Positions 9,997 through 19,773 are shown, counted from the first letter of the stretch. The stretch: 63,758 bases of DNA from Cyanothece sp. BG0011 (GCF_003013815.1 NZ_PRLH01000096.1:1-63758), one strand, 5' to 3'. The notes: a model not told the origin generated them from the sequence alone. Numbers and translations: made by a program.

Positions 9997-10167
9997 ATGT
10001 TAATTTTACCAGGATCAACCGTTAGAGTAACCAACCCCAACGATACCTATTATCGTTTTGAAGGATTAGTACAGCGAGTCAGTGACGGAAAAGCTGCTGT
10101 TTTATTTGAAGGAGGAAACTGGGATAAGCTGGTGACTTTTCAGTTATCAGAAATAGAAGTGGTTTAA
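9997..10167 (+). CDS. ndhS: NAD(P)H-quinone oxidoreductase subunit S (NdhS)
   Basis: A 56-residue protein, nearly all of it a recognisable SH3-like NdhS sequence: [38 protein letters not shown] and [14 protein letters not shown]. NdhS is the ferredoxin-docking subunit of the cyanobacterial/chloroplast NDH-1 complex on the thylakoid membrane, used in cyclic electron flow and respiration. It stands alone, 111 bases after the glycosyltransferase and 75 before the HAS-barrel gene. Length is that of the short cyanobacterial form. Confidence 0.85.
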   Translation: MLILPGSTVRVTNPNDTYYRFEGLVQRVSDGKAAVLFEGGNWDKLVTFQLSEIEVV

Positions 10168-10242
10168 TAACTAAAAAAACGAATCCACAACTTTAGAAAT
10201 AGGTTAAGGTAAAAGTCCTTAGTTATCCAAGTTATTGCTATT

Positions 10243-10911
10243 ATGCGCCTCCCTTTACCCCAATTCAGCACAGATAGCCGTCATCCGGATCATATTGCCG
10301 AGGTCATAGAAACATCAACCACGCAATTTTTAGCCCAATGTTTAGAACCAGAAGACCTAAGTTTTCCTGTGATGCCCCCCTTCGGCAGTTGGGTAAAATC
10401 CTTAGATGAAGAGTCAGGCAATAAAATTGTAGCGGTTGTTACTTATGCCACTACCACTCCCATTGATTCGGTTCATCGCGCGAGGGCGTTGGGCTTATCT
10501 TTAGAAGAATTGCGACAACAACAACCGCAAATCTTTGCCATGTTAAAAACAGAATTTAAAGCCACCATTGTAGGTTTTGAGAGTTCCCAAAATGGAGAAA
10601 ACGGTAATGGCCATAACTTAGGTAAAGTGTATCAATATTTACCCCCTCGTCCTCCTCAAATTCATCAAGGGGTTTATCGTTGTGAGGCCGTAGAAATTAT
10701 CAATTTTAGCGAGGAAGTAGAATTTTTACGGATATTACTACAAGTTCGAGATGCCCCGGTGGATGCTTTAATTGCTGCTGCTATTCGAGATATTTATCTA
10801 TTAAGAAAAGCCGATAAAAACTGGTTAGTGAAAGTAGGAAGAACCCTCAGCATTTTACTCAGAGATGATTACGATCGCCTTCAATATATTCTGAGTCAAG
10901 TTACCCTTTAA
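10243..10911 (+). CDS. HAS-barrel domain protein
   Basis: A 222-residue soluble protein conserved in cyanobacteria. Its first half contains GSWVKSLDEESGNKIVAVVT and YATTTPIDSVHRARALGLS, which I recognise as the small beta-barrel (HAS barrel) also present at the N-terminus of HerA-type ATPases. There is no ATPase domain here. The second half (residues 135-222) has a helical region ending in RDDYDRLQYILSQVTL. It may be an adaptor for a ring ATPase or a nucleoprotein complex; that is inference. It precedes the histidine kinase by about 107 bases on the same strand. Confidence 0.65.
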   Translation: MRLPLPQFSTDSRHPDHIAEVIETSTTQFLAQCLEPEDLSFPVMPPFGSWVKSLDEESGNKIVAVVTYATTTPIDSVHRARALGLSLEELRQQQPQIFAMLKTEFKATIVGFESSQNGENGNGHNLGKVYQYLPPRPPQIHQGVYRCEAVEIINFSEEVEFLRILLQVRDAPVDALIAAAIRDIYLLRKADKNWLVKVGRTLSILLRDDYDRLQYILSQVTL

Positions 10912-11018
10912 TAGAGGAAATTTCCCCTGATACGGTTCGGTTCTACTCCTGTTGTAAATTTCTTAATGCGTTTATCATCAAGGAAGTTAGAGGTGAATGT
11001 GTTAAGTAAGAGAAGTTT

Positions 11019-12479
11019 ATGATGATTTCTGAGGCTTTATTAGAAAAATTAAGTGATATTATCAACCGAGAGCCAGGGGTGACTATTGTCCCCTCTGCGT
11101 GGGAACCGACGGCCATAGAAATAGAAGAACAACGACTGAAAGCCCAAGGACAATGGGTGAGTGCCATCGCCTCCTTAGAAATCTTATTACTCTCTTACTT
11201 AGATAGCACTGTATCTGACAACCCGAACCCTCAAGGATTAATTTTATCAGCGCCGACCCCTATTTTATGCCATCCCAAGCTGACTAACGTCATTCGGACA
11301 GGCATTTTTACCCTGCAGCCGAGTCAACACAGTTGGAAACAATTTCAACTCCCTGGGTTTGCTGACGGTGAAAACCGAAGCCATCGACCCAATATTAAAG
11401 AATTTCCTCTATTTCCCCAAGATCCCTTAGCCACTGAACAATTTTGTTTAGTTTTAACCCCTCAGTTTTCCTTATTAATGGTGTTAGGGGAAGATAGCTT
11501 AGGACTTCCTGCCTTTCAATTTTCCTTTGATCCTGATGTGGTGTATCAGGGATGGTTAGGGTTGCGATCGCGGTTAACTTTAGTGAATCATCCCCAACTC
11601 TGCGATTTAGATAACTTAGTTAAACAATTTACCCCTTCGGCTCCCAGTTATCAAGTTGTTACAGAATTTAGCCGTTTATTACTTCATTATTTTCCTCAAA
11701 TTTCCCCTATTCTTGCGCGAAAAAATCGTTATAGTCAAGAGGTAGAAAATACAGAGGATCAAGGCTTTTCATCTCAGAAAAATGCTGTGACCGCTTCTAC
11801 TGTTGAAGAGGCCACCGATGTTGCCTTACTCCAAGCCTTAAGTCATGAAATTCGGACTCCTTTAACCAGTATTCGCACCCTGACTCGGTTGCTATTAAGG
11901 AACAAAGAGTTAGATCCTAAAATGATCCGCTTATTAGAAAATATTGATCAAGAATGTAGCGAACAAATTAACCGCATGGAACTCATTTTCCGGGCGACGG
12001 AATTAAAAAGTCAAGGGTCTCCAGATCCTTCGGTAGAATTAGTTAGAACCTCTTTAGATACCCTATTTCATCAATCCATTCCCCGTTGGAAGCGACAAGC
12101 GCAAAGGCGGAATGTTGATTTAGAGATAGGACTACCGAAGAAATTACCTCAAGTGGTTAGTGATCCAGGAATGTTAGATCAAGTATTAAGTGGGTTAATT
12201 GAAAAATGTACTCGGAGTCTCTCTGGTGGCGGACAAATTAAGGTACAAGTGAGTACCGCAGGACATCAATTAAAGCTGCAATTTCAGACAGAATCCTATC
12301 GACAACATAACCCGTTTAAAGCGTTAGGACAACTGTTATTATTACAGCCAGAAACCGGTAGTGTTAGTTTAAATTTAGATGTTACCAAAAACCTCTTTAA
12401 TCGTTTGGGAGGGAAATTAATTGTCCGTCAGCGATCGCAACAAGGGGAGATTTTTACGATCTTTTTACCCTTAACTTAG
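11019..12479 (+). CDS. Sensor histidine kinase
   Basis: A 486-residue soluble kinase. The phosphoacceptor motif LLQALSHEIRTPLTSIR places the histidine at about residue 276. The N-terminal 260 residues form a sensor region without membrane helices or a familiar PAS/GAF signature. The C-terminal ATPase domain is divergent: the N-box region is MLDQVLSGLIEKCTRSLSGG, with the usual Asn replaced by Glu/Lys-like residues, and the G2-type glycine region is weak. It may be low in activity or a scaffold. No response regulator is adjacent. It converges on pheS with 20 bases between. ATG codons at 11019 and 11022 are both possible starts. Confidence 0.78.
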   Translation: MMISEALLEKLSDIINREPGVTIVPSAWEPTAIEIEEQRLKAQGQWVSAIASLEILLLSYLDSTVSDNPNPQGLILSAPTPILCHPKLTNVIRTGIFTLQPSQHSWKQFQLPGFADGENRSHRPNIKEFPLFPQDPLATEQFCLVLTPQFSLLMVLGEDSLGLPAFQFSFDPDVVYQGWLGLRSRLTLVNHPQLCDLDNLVKQFTPSAPSYQVVTEFSRLLLHYFPQISPILARKNRYSQEVENTEDQGFSSQKNAVTASTVEEATDVALLQALSHEIRTPLTSIRTLTRLLLRNKELDPKMIRLLENIDQECSEQINRMELIFRATELKSQGSPDPSVELVRTSLDTLFHQSIPRWKRQAQRRNVDLEIGLPKKLPQVVSDPGMLDQVLSGLIEKCTRSLSGGGQIKVQVSTAGHQLKLQFQTESYRQHNPFKALGQLLLLQPETGSVSLNLDVTKNLFNRLGGKLIVRQRSQQGEIFTIFLPLT

Positions 12480-12499
12480 GAGTGTCACTCATGAGTTCA

Positions 12500-13504
12500 T
12501 TAAAACTGACTCAAAAACCGTAGATCGCTATTATAAAGACGGCGAATATCATCAATTTGATGTAATACCATAGCAAAGCGTTCGATCCCTAACCCGGCAG
12601 CGAACCCGGTATAAACTTCAGGATCATAACCCACTGCTTTTAAGACATTGGGGTCTACCATACCACAACCCATCACCTCTAACCATTTGCCTTTCCACTG
12701 GACATCAACCTCGGCCGAAGGTTCGGTAAAGGGAAAATAGCTGGCACGGAATTTAACGGGTAATTCTTCTCCGAACATTTGGGTTAAAAATTCTTTGATG
12801 GTTCCTTTAAGATCAGTGAAGGTTAAACCCTTATCTACCGCTAAAATTTCCACTTGATGGAAAACCGCCGAATGGGTTGCATCTACCGTATCTCGCCGAT
12901 AAACCCGACCGGGGGCGACAATACGAATAGGAGGTTCATGGGTTTCCATGTAGCGTATTTGTACAGGAGACGTATGGGTTCTCATTAAGATATTATCGGT
13001 TAAAAAGAAAGTATCCTGCATATCCCTCGCCGGGTGATCCGGGGGAATATTCAACGCTTCAAAGTTATAATAATCTGTTTCGACGTGGGGACCGGTGGCC
13101 ACTTGATACCCTAACCCCACAAAGATGTCTAACACCCTATCTATGGTACTGTTAAGAGGGTGTAAACGACCTAAAGGACGGGCTACCCCCGGCATAGTCA
13201 CGTCAAGGGTTTCGGCTGCTAATTGCGCCTTTAATTTAGCGGTTTCTAGGGTGTCGCGTTGCTTCTCTAAATTGGTTTGTAAAGCTTCTTTCACTTCGTT
13301 GGCCAAAGAACCCACACGGGGACGTTCTTCTGCGCTTAATTTACCCATCCCTCGCAAAATTTGAGAGAGTTTGCCTTTTTTCCCTAAATAATTAATTCTC
13401 AGTTGTTCTAATGCTTCTAAACTATCAACAGCAGTAATTTCTTTTTCTGCTTCTTGTTGTAGGGTTTGTAATTCTGTTTCTAGGGTATTAGACATTGTGG
13501 CCAT
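12500..13504 (-). CDS. pheS: Phenylalanine--tRNA ligase alpha subunit
   Basis: Catalytic subunit of the class II enzyme charging tRNA-Phe in the cytosol, as an alpha2-beta2 complex with PheT. It has the N-terminal coiled coil (residues 1-95), motif 2 in [20 protein letters not shown] and motif 3 in [10 protein letters not shown] near the C-terminus, plus [10 protein letters not shown]. Length (334) is normal. The reading frame allows starts at ATG 13502-13504 or, four codons on, [10 protein letters not shown]; the latter fits homologues better. pheT is not nearby, which is common in cyanobacteria. Confidence 0.95.
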   Translation of the reverse strand: MATMSNTLETELQTLQQEAEKEITAVDSLEALEQLRINYLGKKGKLSQILRGMGKLSAEERPRVGSLANEVKEALQTNLEKQRDTLETAKLKAQLAAETLDVTMPGVARPLGRLHPLNSTIDRVLDIFVGLGYQVATGPHVETDYYNFEALNIPPDHPARDMQDTFFLTDNILMRTHTSPVQIRYMETHEPPIRIVAPGRVYRRDTVDATHSAVFHQVEILAVDKGLTFTDLKGTIKEFLTQMFGEELPVKFRASYFPFTEPSAEVDVQWKGKWLEVMGCGMVDPNVLKAVGYDPEVYTGFAAGLGIERFAMVLHQIDDIRRLYNSDLRFLSQF

Positions 13505-13609
13505 TAATATTAGGATAAGAGAAAAATTTAGACACCCATTCTAGTGTAGCGAATCCCTAGTCAAGAATCAATATAAACTGATAACGGTTATAAATTAACC
13601 CTAAATTTC

Positions 13610-14989
13610 TTAGCCTAGGAGCCGTTTTATCCACTTTAATTTACCTTGATAAGGTGGAAAACGCAAATTTGTTTCAAACCAAAAGGAACGTTTTAAGACA
13701 CTTTTATAGTGGGAGAAGGTGTCAAAACTGGCTTTACCATGATAGCAACCGATGCCACTGTTTCCAATACCACCAAAGGGTAAGGTTAACACTCCATATT
13801 GCATCACTGTATCGTTAATGCCGACACCCCCTGATAGGGTATTTTTTACTACCTTTTTTTGTTGGGTTTTATCGTTAGAAAATAAATAAATGGCTAAGGG
13901 TTTCGGTCGTTGGTTGATAAAGGCGATCGCTTCTTCTATTTCATCATAGTCTAAAACCGGCAAAATAGGCCCAAATATCTCGTCTTCCATAATAGGAGAA
14001 TTAGGAGAAATATTATCAATCACGGTAGGAGAAATATAATTTTCTTGGGGAATCACTTGACCCCCTACAATAATATTATCTTGGGGTAATAATGCAGATA
14101 ATCGTTTAAAATGATACTCATTAATAATTCTTCCATAGTCTGGACTTTGAAAGGGATTTTCTCCATAAAATTCTTTAATCGCTTCCTTAATCGCTTCTAA
14201 TACTTTTGATTTAATTGATTGATTAACCAATAAATAATCTGGGGCAATACAACTTTGTCCAGCGTTTAAAAACTTTCCCCAGACAATTCGTTTGGCTGTT
14301 TCTTTAATATTAATATTGTTATCAACAATACAGGGACTTTTTCCTCCTAATTCTAGGGTGACTGGTATTAACTGTTTAGCAGCAGCTTCCATGACAATTT
14401 TACCAATAGAAGGACTACCGGTAAAAAAGATATGAGCAAACTTTTCTTTTAATAATTCTTGACTGGTTTCTTTACTGCCTTCAATCACTTTCATATAGTT
14501 ATGATCGAAGTGATTATTAATCAGTTTTGCAAGAAGGTTTGAGGTATTGGGGGTTAATTCTGACGGTTTAATAATAGCACAGTTTCCCGCAGCGATCGCT
14601 CCAATTAATGGCATAATGGCTAAGGAAAAGGGATAATTCCAAGGACTAATAATAAGGATAACTCCTTTCGGTTGCGGTTGAATAAATGCAGTCCCAGGAA
14701 ATTGTTCGATAGGGGTTGAAACATAACGAGGTTTGACCCATTTTTTCAGATTATTGATGGTATGATCAATCTCTTTTTTTATGATTCTAATTTCTGATAA
14801 GTAACTTTCAAAGTGACATTTACCTAAGTCTTCATTTAACGCTTTGACTATCTCATTTTCTTGGTCAATAATTAGCTGTTTTAATTGTTTAAGTTTTTCC
14901 TGACGAAACTGGATAGGTTTAGTTTTTCCTGAAACAAAATATTGACATTGTTCTTTAAAAATCATTGATATAGTTTCAGTTTGTAACAT
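13610..14989 (-). CDS. Aldehyde dehydrogenase (class 3/fatty-aldehyde type)
   Basis: A 459-residue NAD(P)-dependent aldehyde dehydrogenase. The catalytic Cys is C247 in NAGQSCIAPDYLL, the general base is E213 in TLELGGKSP, and the cofactor loop is FTGSPSIGK. ILIISPWNYPFSLAIMPLIG marks the family. Being shorter than class 1/2 enzymes and ending with a hydrophobic/basic tail (KSVLKRSFWFETNLRFPPYQ), it resembles class 3 long-chain aldehyde dehydrogenases, for example the cyanobacterial AldE that oxidises fatty aldehydes; substrate is inference. It lies upstream of, and 93 bases from, the dus gene on the same strand. Confidence 0.9.
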   Translation of the reverse strand: MLQTETISMIFKEQCQYFVSGKTKPIQFRQEKLKQLKQLIIDQENEIVKALNEDLGKCHFESYLSEIRIIKKEIDHTINNLKKWVKPRYVSTPIEQFPGTAFIQPQPKGVILIISPWNYPFSLAIMPLIGAIAAGNCAIIKPSELTPNTSNLLAKLINNHFDHNYMKVIEGSKETSQELLKEKFAHIFFTGSPSIGKIVMEAAAKQLIPVTLELGGKSPCIVDNNINIKETAKRIVWGKFLNAGQSCIAPDYLLVNQSIKSKVLEAIKEAIKEFYGENPFQSPDYGRIINEYHFKRLSALLPQDNIIVGGQVIPQENYISPTVIDNISPNSPIMEDEIFGPILPVLDYDEIEEAIAFINQRPKPLAIYLFSNDKTQQKKVVKNTLSGGVGINDTVMQYGVLTLPFGGIGNSGIGCYHGKASFDTFSHYKSVLKRSFWFETNLRFPPYQGKLKWIKRLLG

Positions 14990-15082
14990 TCTGTTTTCAC
15001 CTTTAATCTACGATTTAAGAATATATAATGTAACAAATTTAAGAGCAATCAGCAATATTGATAAAATCAAAGTCAACAGTGA

Positions 15083-16093
15083 TTAATTATTAATTGACTC
15101 TATAGCTTGATCTAATAATTGATACCCTTCTTCTACTGTTTCAATGCGAGACACTTTATCCCTTAATTCTGATGCACCAGGAAACCCTTTACAATACCAA
15201 CTTAAATGTTTTCTCGCTTGATAAATACCTCGTTTCCCTTTATATTCCCACAACCCTTTTAAATGTTCTTTCGCACATTCTAATCTTTCAATAGATGTCG
15301 GTTGATTTTGTTGCTTTCCTGTTTTAAAAAAATAGTCAATTTCTCCCACTAAAAATGGATAACCTAGGGTTCCACGGGAACACATCACCCCGTCTGCACC
15401 AGTAATTTCTAAACAGTTAATCGCAGCTTCAACGGAAAAGATATCACCATTAGCTATAACGGGAATAGTTAATATTTCTTTTACTTTTTTAATCCATTCC
15501 CACCTTGCATTTCCTGTATATCCTTGGGCGCGAGTTCTACCATGAAGGGTTAACATAGATGCCCCTGAATCTTCCATTTTTTTAGCAAATTCTAAGATAT
15601 TAATTTCATTATCATCCCATCCTATTCTTGTTTTAACAGTAACAGGAACATTGACCGCTTTAACCACTTCTTTGACCAATTTTTCGGCAACTTTTGGCTG
15701 TCTTAATAAAGAAGATCCTCCCCCTTTTTTTGTGATTTTATTAACTGGACACCCCATATTAATATCAATAGTTTTTGCCCCTTCTCCTACGGCTTTTTGG
15801 GCTGCTTCTGCCATAAAATCGGGACGACAATCAAATAATTGAATACTAATTGGTTGTTCATTAGGATCAATTTCCATCAGTCTAGGAAGTTGTTTTAAAT
15901 GATGAATTTCTGTGGCACTTACCATCTCAGTGTACATCATAGAATTGGGAGAATAACGTCTAACTAAACGACGAAAAACTAAGTCAGTCACTCCCGATAA
16001 AGGAGACTGTAACACCCGACTTTTAACTTCCACTGAACCAATTTTTAAGGGTTGAGATAATTTTTCTTGTAGATGGGAGGAGATAGATAACAT
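15083..16093 (-). CDS. dusB: tRNA-dihydrouridine synthase (DusB-like)
   Basis: A flavoenzyme that reduces specific uridines in tRNA D-loops with NADPH. The TIM barrel carries SPLSGVTDLVFRRLVRRY, the active-site INMGCPVNKITKKGGGSSLL (catalytic Cys) and LTLHGRTRAQGYTGNA. GVMCSRGTLGYPFLV binds the FMN phosphate. The C-terminal helical tRNA-binding domain includes KHLSWYCKGFPGASELRDKV. Length 336 is typical of DusB/Dus1-type cyanobacterial enzymes. Thirteen bases separate it from the TAXI gene upstream, suggesting co-transcription. Confidence 0.93.
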   Translation of the reverse strand: MLSISSHLQEKLSQPLKIGSVEVKSRVLQSPLSGVTDLVFRRLVRRYSPNSMMYTEMVSATEIHHLKQLPRLMEIDPNEQPISIQLFDCRPDFMAEAAQKAVGEGAKTIDINMGCPVNKITKKGGGSSLLRQPKVAEKLVKEVVKAVNVPVTVKTRIGWDDNEINILEFAKKMEDSGASMLTLHGRTRAQGYTGNARWEWIKKVKEILTIPVIANGDIFSVEAAINCLEITGADGVMCSRGTLGYPFLVGEIDYFFKTGKQQNQPTSIERLECAKEHLKGLWEYKGKRGIYQARKHLSWYCKGFPGASELRDKVSRIETVEEGYQLLDQAIESINN

Positions 16094-16106
16094 TGTTTGA
16101 CTTTGA

Positions 16107-17603
16107 TTAATTTGATAGGTTATTTTTATCTTTTTTTGACTCTTGAACCGACAGTAAATTTGTCCAAACTAGAGTAAGTTGGATCATCTGTAAATAACTT
16201 TGTAAGTCCAATTGTCCTGTCTTTAACATCTCTTTATACTGATGGTGAGAATATTGTAGTTGTCCATGTTTTACTATTAAACTTTCTGGTAGTTGTTGAC
16301 TCCATTCATCAATCAATTGTAAGATTTGATTATAGGATAATTCTTTTTGTTGATCTTGCCATCTTTGACATTGATCTGAGAATATTTGTGTCATTTTTTC
16401 AATTTGTTCATAAACCTCTGGAGATACTTGACCATCAATTAACATCAAACGATATTTTTGCCGTAAATCTTCAATTTCTTCTGTCGCTTTTTTAGGGTTA
16501 GTATCCAATAATTTTCTTAATTCATTAATAGTTTGACGGTTAGCTTTAAGCAGATTATTTTGTTTTCGTTTGCGCCACCAACGAAGTAAAAAGCCAATAC
16601 TACTGGTGGTAATTAACATAATTAAACCAGCTTGTAGAGGCTTATTTTCTCTTAAATAACGTTGCCAGGCCACTCTAGGATCACCAGAATTAAAGACTTG
16701 TTGCGCCCCAGGATGAATATAAATTAACCCTTCACTTAATAGTTTAGCATCTTCTTGGGAGGCTAATTCGGGATAAAAAGGAGCGTATTGACGAAAGTTA
16801 GAAATAATTGCCCAAGTTAACAAAGAAACTTTCTTTTTATTGACATCAGGACGAGTAATTAAAGCCCCAGGGGTTGAGATAGTGGGTAAATTTTCTTTCG
16901 GTAATTCTGGTAAGGGTTTATAAGTTCCTTGGGGAATAATTGCTTCTTGATAAGACTCAGGAAATTGAATGGTTAAATAATTAATTAAACTAGAATCTAC
17001 GGGGATAAAACGCAGTTGAGACGACTGTTTTAATTCTTGTTTAAATTTATCACTGGTGGCTAAAGGTCCTACATAAACAAAGGCATCAACTTCATTATTG
17101 ATAAGTTTTTTCAGTCTATCTTCATTCGATTTAACTTCTATAACAGTGATATTACTCGCTGCAAAAATTCGCTTAGCTGTAAAATAAATCCCGCTACCTT
17201 CTGCCCCCACCATTACCCGTTTTCCTTGTAAGTCTGCTAAGGTTTTAATGTCAGAGTTGGCTTGAGTCACTAAGTGTAAATATTCCTGAGTTAAAACCAA
17301 TAAAGTATTAACTTTTCCCTGTTTCATGGCTGCACTAGCCACATCTAATTGTACAATAGAAAAATCAACTTCTTTGTCTAATAATCGTTGTAAATTTTCT
17401 TGTGATCCTTGAGACTGATAAGTATCCGTTACCTGTATTTGTTCGACTGTATCTGCTGATGATTTAATTTGAGAACTAATTCTTTGATAACCACTACCAG
17501 GAGAACCACTGGAAATAGATACGGTTGTTTTTGGGGGACTACAACTACTTAAATAGATAGGAATAACTAAAGTTAAACTGGTGGAAAAAAATTTTTTTAT
17601 CAT
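16107..17603 (-). CDS. TAXI-family solute-binding lipoprotein with membrane helix and cytosolic coiled-coil tail
   Basis: A 498-residue protein. The start looks like a lipoprotein signal (lipobox-like YLSSC, Cys about 21). Residues 25-310 are a TAXI-type binding domain: SISSGSPGSGYQRISSQI, IVQLDVASAAM, LQGKRVMVGAEGSGIYFTAK and VDAFVYVGP. Such domains feed substrates to TRAP permeases. Here no permease is adjacent; instead a membrane helix (AGLIMLITTSSIGFLLRW, about 325-345) is followed by a basic stop-transfer and about 150 residues of charged, coiled-coil-like sequence in the cytosol. That layout suggests a sensor or scaffold rather than a transporter part; this is inference. It sits in a tight minus-strand run between rsmI and dus. 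Confidence 0.78.
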   Translation of the reverse strand: MIKKFFSTSLTLVIPIYLSSCSPPKTTVSISSGSPGSGYQRISSQIKSSADTVEQIQVTDTYQSQGSQENLQRLLDKEVDFSIVQLDVASAAMKQGKVNTLLVLTQEYLHLVTQANSDIKTLADLQGKRVMVGAEGSGIYFTAKRIFAASNITVIEVKSNEDRLKKLINNEVDAFVYVGPLATSDKFKQELKQSSQLRFIPVDSSLINYLTIQFPESYQEAIIPQGTYKPLPELPKENLPTISTPGALITRPDVNKKKVSLLTWAIISNFRQYAPFYPELASQEDAKLLSEGLIYIHPGAQQVFNSGDPRVAWQRYLRENKPLQAGLIMLITTSSIGFLLRWWRKRKQNNLLKANRQTINELRKLLDTNPKKATEEIEDLRQKYRLMLIDGQVSPEVYEQIEKMTQIFSDQCQRWQDQQKELSYNQILQLIDEWSQQLPESLIVKHGQLQYSHHQYKEMLKTGQLDLQSYLQMIQLTLVWTNLLSVQESKKDKNNLSN

Positions 17604-17625
17604 GGTAACTCTTATTAAAAAAAAG

Positions 17626-18489
17626 TTAATTATCTAAAGATAAATTATAAATTTGACGACGGGAAAAAGTAGTGACTTCTGCAAGTTGACGACTGGCTTG
17701 CGATCGCGTCATTCCTTGGTCTAATAATTGTTGTAATTCATCCCTTAATTGATCAACGGTTAACTCTAAAAAACGACTTTGAGAACAGCCAGCAAGAATT
17801 AAGGTAAATTCCCCTTTGATCTGCTGAGAATTCTGATAATATAAGATAGCATCTTCTAAACTTCCTCGCCAAAATTCCTCATAACGTTTGGTGATTTCTC
17901 TGCCTACGGTAAGCTGATGATCTTTCCCATAAACCCCTTGTAAATCTGTTAAAGTTTTCAGTAAACGATGGGGGGCCTCATAGAAAATAATGGTGCGAGT
18001 TTCTGTTTTTAATGCTTGTAAGCGATCGCGTCTTTCTTTTCCTTTTAAAGGAAGAAACCCCTCAAAAACAAAGCGATCGGTGGGTAAACCCGACACAGAA
18101 AGGGCAGTAATGGCAGCCGTTGGACCAGGAATAGGAATAATAGGAATATTTGCTATAATAGAAGCATTAATAAGATCGTATCCCGGATCAGAAATACCTG
18201 GCATTCCCGCATCAGTTACTAACGCAATGGTTTTCCCTTCTTTAAGATAGTTTAATAATTCGTTTTGGCGAGCCGTGCGATTATGATGATGATAACTAAT
18301 CTGAGGGGTCGTAATCTCAAAATGATGCAAAAGTTTAGCAGTATGACGGGTATCTTCTGCAGCGATCAGATTAACTGATTTTAAAATTCGGATCGCCCGA
18401 AAGGTAATATCTTCTAAATTTCCGATAGGCGTTCCCACAATATAAAGTGTTCCCTGCTGTAAACTTTCGTTATTCATTGTATTAGTCAT
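17626..18489 (-). CDS. rsmI: 16S rRNA (cytidine-1402-2'-O)-methyltransferase
   Basis: SAM-dependent enzyme methylating the 2'-O of C1402 in 16S rRNA. The tetrapyrrole-methylase fold shows LYIVGTPIGNLEDITFRAIR, NLIAAEDTRHTAKLL, ALVTDAGMPGISDPGYDLI and IPIPGPTAAITALSVSGLP. The C-terminal HTH-like end (SRSQ-type SQASRQLAEVTTFSRRQIY) is also typical. Length 287 is normal. The first ATG (18487-18489) overlaps the opposite-strand kinase start in CATG; a second ATG four codons later (MNNESLQQG) would avoid that. Confidence 0.95.
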   Translation of the reverse strand: MTNTMNNESLQQGTLYIVGTPIGNLEDITFRAIRILKSVNLIAAEDTRHTAKLLHHFEITTPQISYHHHNRTARQNELLNYLKEGKTIALVTDAGMPGISDPGYDLINASIIANIPIIPIPGPTAAITALSVSGLPTDRFVFEGFLPLKGKERRDRLQALKTETRTIIFYEAPHRLLKTLTDLQGVYGKDHQLTVGREITKRYEEFWRGSLEDAILYYQNSQQIKGEFTLILAGCSQSRFLELTVDQLRDELQQLLDQGMTRSQASRQLAEVTTFSRRQIYNLSLDN

Positions 18490-19396
18490 GAATGGATTAT
18501 TTGTCGGTTTAACGACTCTCGATATTATTTATCTTACGGATCATTTTCCCCATTCTAATGAGAAAATTGTCGCACTGGATCAAACCATTGCAGCCGGTGG
18601 TCCCGCGACTAATGCAGCCATTACTTTTCAAAAGTTTGGTGATCAAGGAACCCTTTTAAGTATGATTGGTAATCATCCTATTAGTCAACTCATTTGTGCA
18701 GAATTAGAAGATTGTTCTTTAAGTGTTTTTGATCTGTCTCCTTATCATCCTGAACCCCCACCCACCTCTTCAATTATTGTTAATAAAACCACAGGGGAAC
18801 GGGCTGTTATTTCTATTAATGCTATCAAATCTCAGGCCAAAGCCGATAAATTATCCTTAGAAATTTTACAGGATATTGATATTATTTTAATCGATGGCCA
18901 TCAAATGGCTGTCAGTCAAGTGGTTGCCCAAGAAGCCCATTTTAGAGACATTCCGATTATCATTGATGGGGGCAGTTGGAAACCTGGGTTTGAGAAGATT
19001 TTACCCTACGTCAAGTATGCTATTTGTTCCGCTAATTTTTATCCTCCGAACTGTTATGATGCCGAGGATGTTTTCAAGTATTTAAAACAGCTTGGGGTTC
19101 CTCACATTGCCATTACTAATGGAGAAAATCCGATCAAATATTGGTCAGAAGGCGAATTGAATAGTATCGATGTTCCTCAAATCCAAGCCGTTGACACTTT
19201 GGGGGCGGGGGATATTTTTCATGGGGCATTTTGTCACTTTATTTTAACCCATAGTTTTGTGGATTCTTTGGCTAAAGCTTCAGAGGTTGCTGCCGTTGCT
19301 TGCCAATCTTTTGGCACTCGAAAATGGATGAAAAAGCTAACGGATTTTGACAAAAAGAATAGTCAAGAATCTAAAAATAATAATCTTTTTTTTTAA
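18488..19396 (+). CDS. PfkB-family carbohydrate kinase
   Basis: A 302-residue sugar kinase of the ribokinase/PfkB fold. It has GLTTLDIIYLTDHFP at the start, AAGGPATNAAITFQKFGD (first PfkB signature region) and QAVDTLGAGDIFHGAFCHF with the catalytic Asp in DTLGAGD. The substrate (ribose, fructose-like sugar or adenosine) is not evident. The start at 18488 is tight because the fold begins at once. It is divergent from rsmI and overlaps its start, so its promoter must lie inside rsmI coding sequence. Confidence 0.88.
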   Translation: MNGLFVGLTTLDIIYLTDHFPHSNEKIVALDQTIAAGGPATNAAITFQKFGDQGTLLSMIGNHPISQLICAELEDCSLSVFDLSPYHPEPPPTSSIIVNKTTGERAVISINAIKSQAKADKLSLEILQDIDIILIDGHQMAVSQVVAQEAHFRDIPIIIDGGSWKPGFEKILPYVKYAICSANFYPPNCYDAEDVFKYLKQLGVPHIAITNGENPIKYWSEGELNSIDVPQIQAVDTLGAGDIFHGAFCHFILTHSFVDSLAKASEVAAVACQSFGTRKWMKKLTDFDKKNSQESKNNNLFF

Positions 19397-19770
19397 ATGA
19401 AATAGAAAGATGGTTACGTATTCGTTTCTTTTCTCGATAAAATAAATTCAGTAGCTTACCATAATTTCTGGGTTTTAAATACAGGACGAATCGATAAAAA
19501 AATAAAAAATATTTAGCTTTATTTATCAATAATCGGTGCTTTAGGAATCTCAGCTTTAAGCATTGTTTTTCCTATAGTATAAAAAAAATTAATTGTCTAT
19601 ACTGTAAGGTAGACAAAATTGATTTCTACTGTATCGTTAATCAATGCAAAAAATTAATCCATTAGATACCTATAATTAAAATGACGAGTTATCAACTTCC
19701 TCCCTTAGCTCAATTCTCTTACCATTTCATGTTAAATTATCAGCAAAATTTTTAATCAAACTCCATAAAA
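19397..19770. other. Intergenic region before glycosyltransferase
   Basis: AT-rich spacer. No gene is recognisable. It contains the palindrome listed at 19593-19616 and several TATA-like hexamers (for example CTATAGTAT at 19572-19580) that could be promoter elements. Confidence 0.4.
19593..19616. promoter_or_regulatory. Operator-like inverted repeat
   Basis: TTGTCTA and TAGACAA form perfect seven-base arms around a ten-base spacer, about 155 bases upstream of the glycosyltransferase start. Symmetry and position suit a dimeric regulator's site, but no regulator is known. Confidence 0.35.
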
Positions 19771-19773
19771 GTG

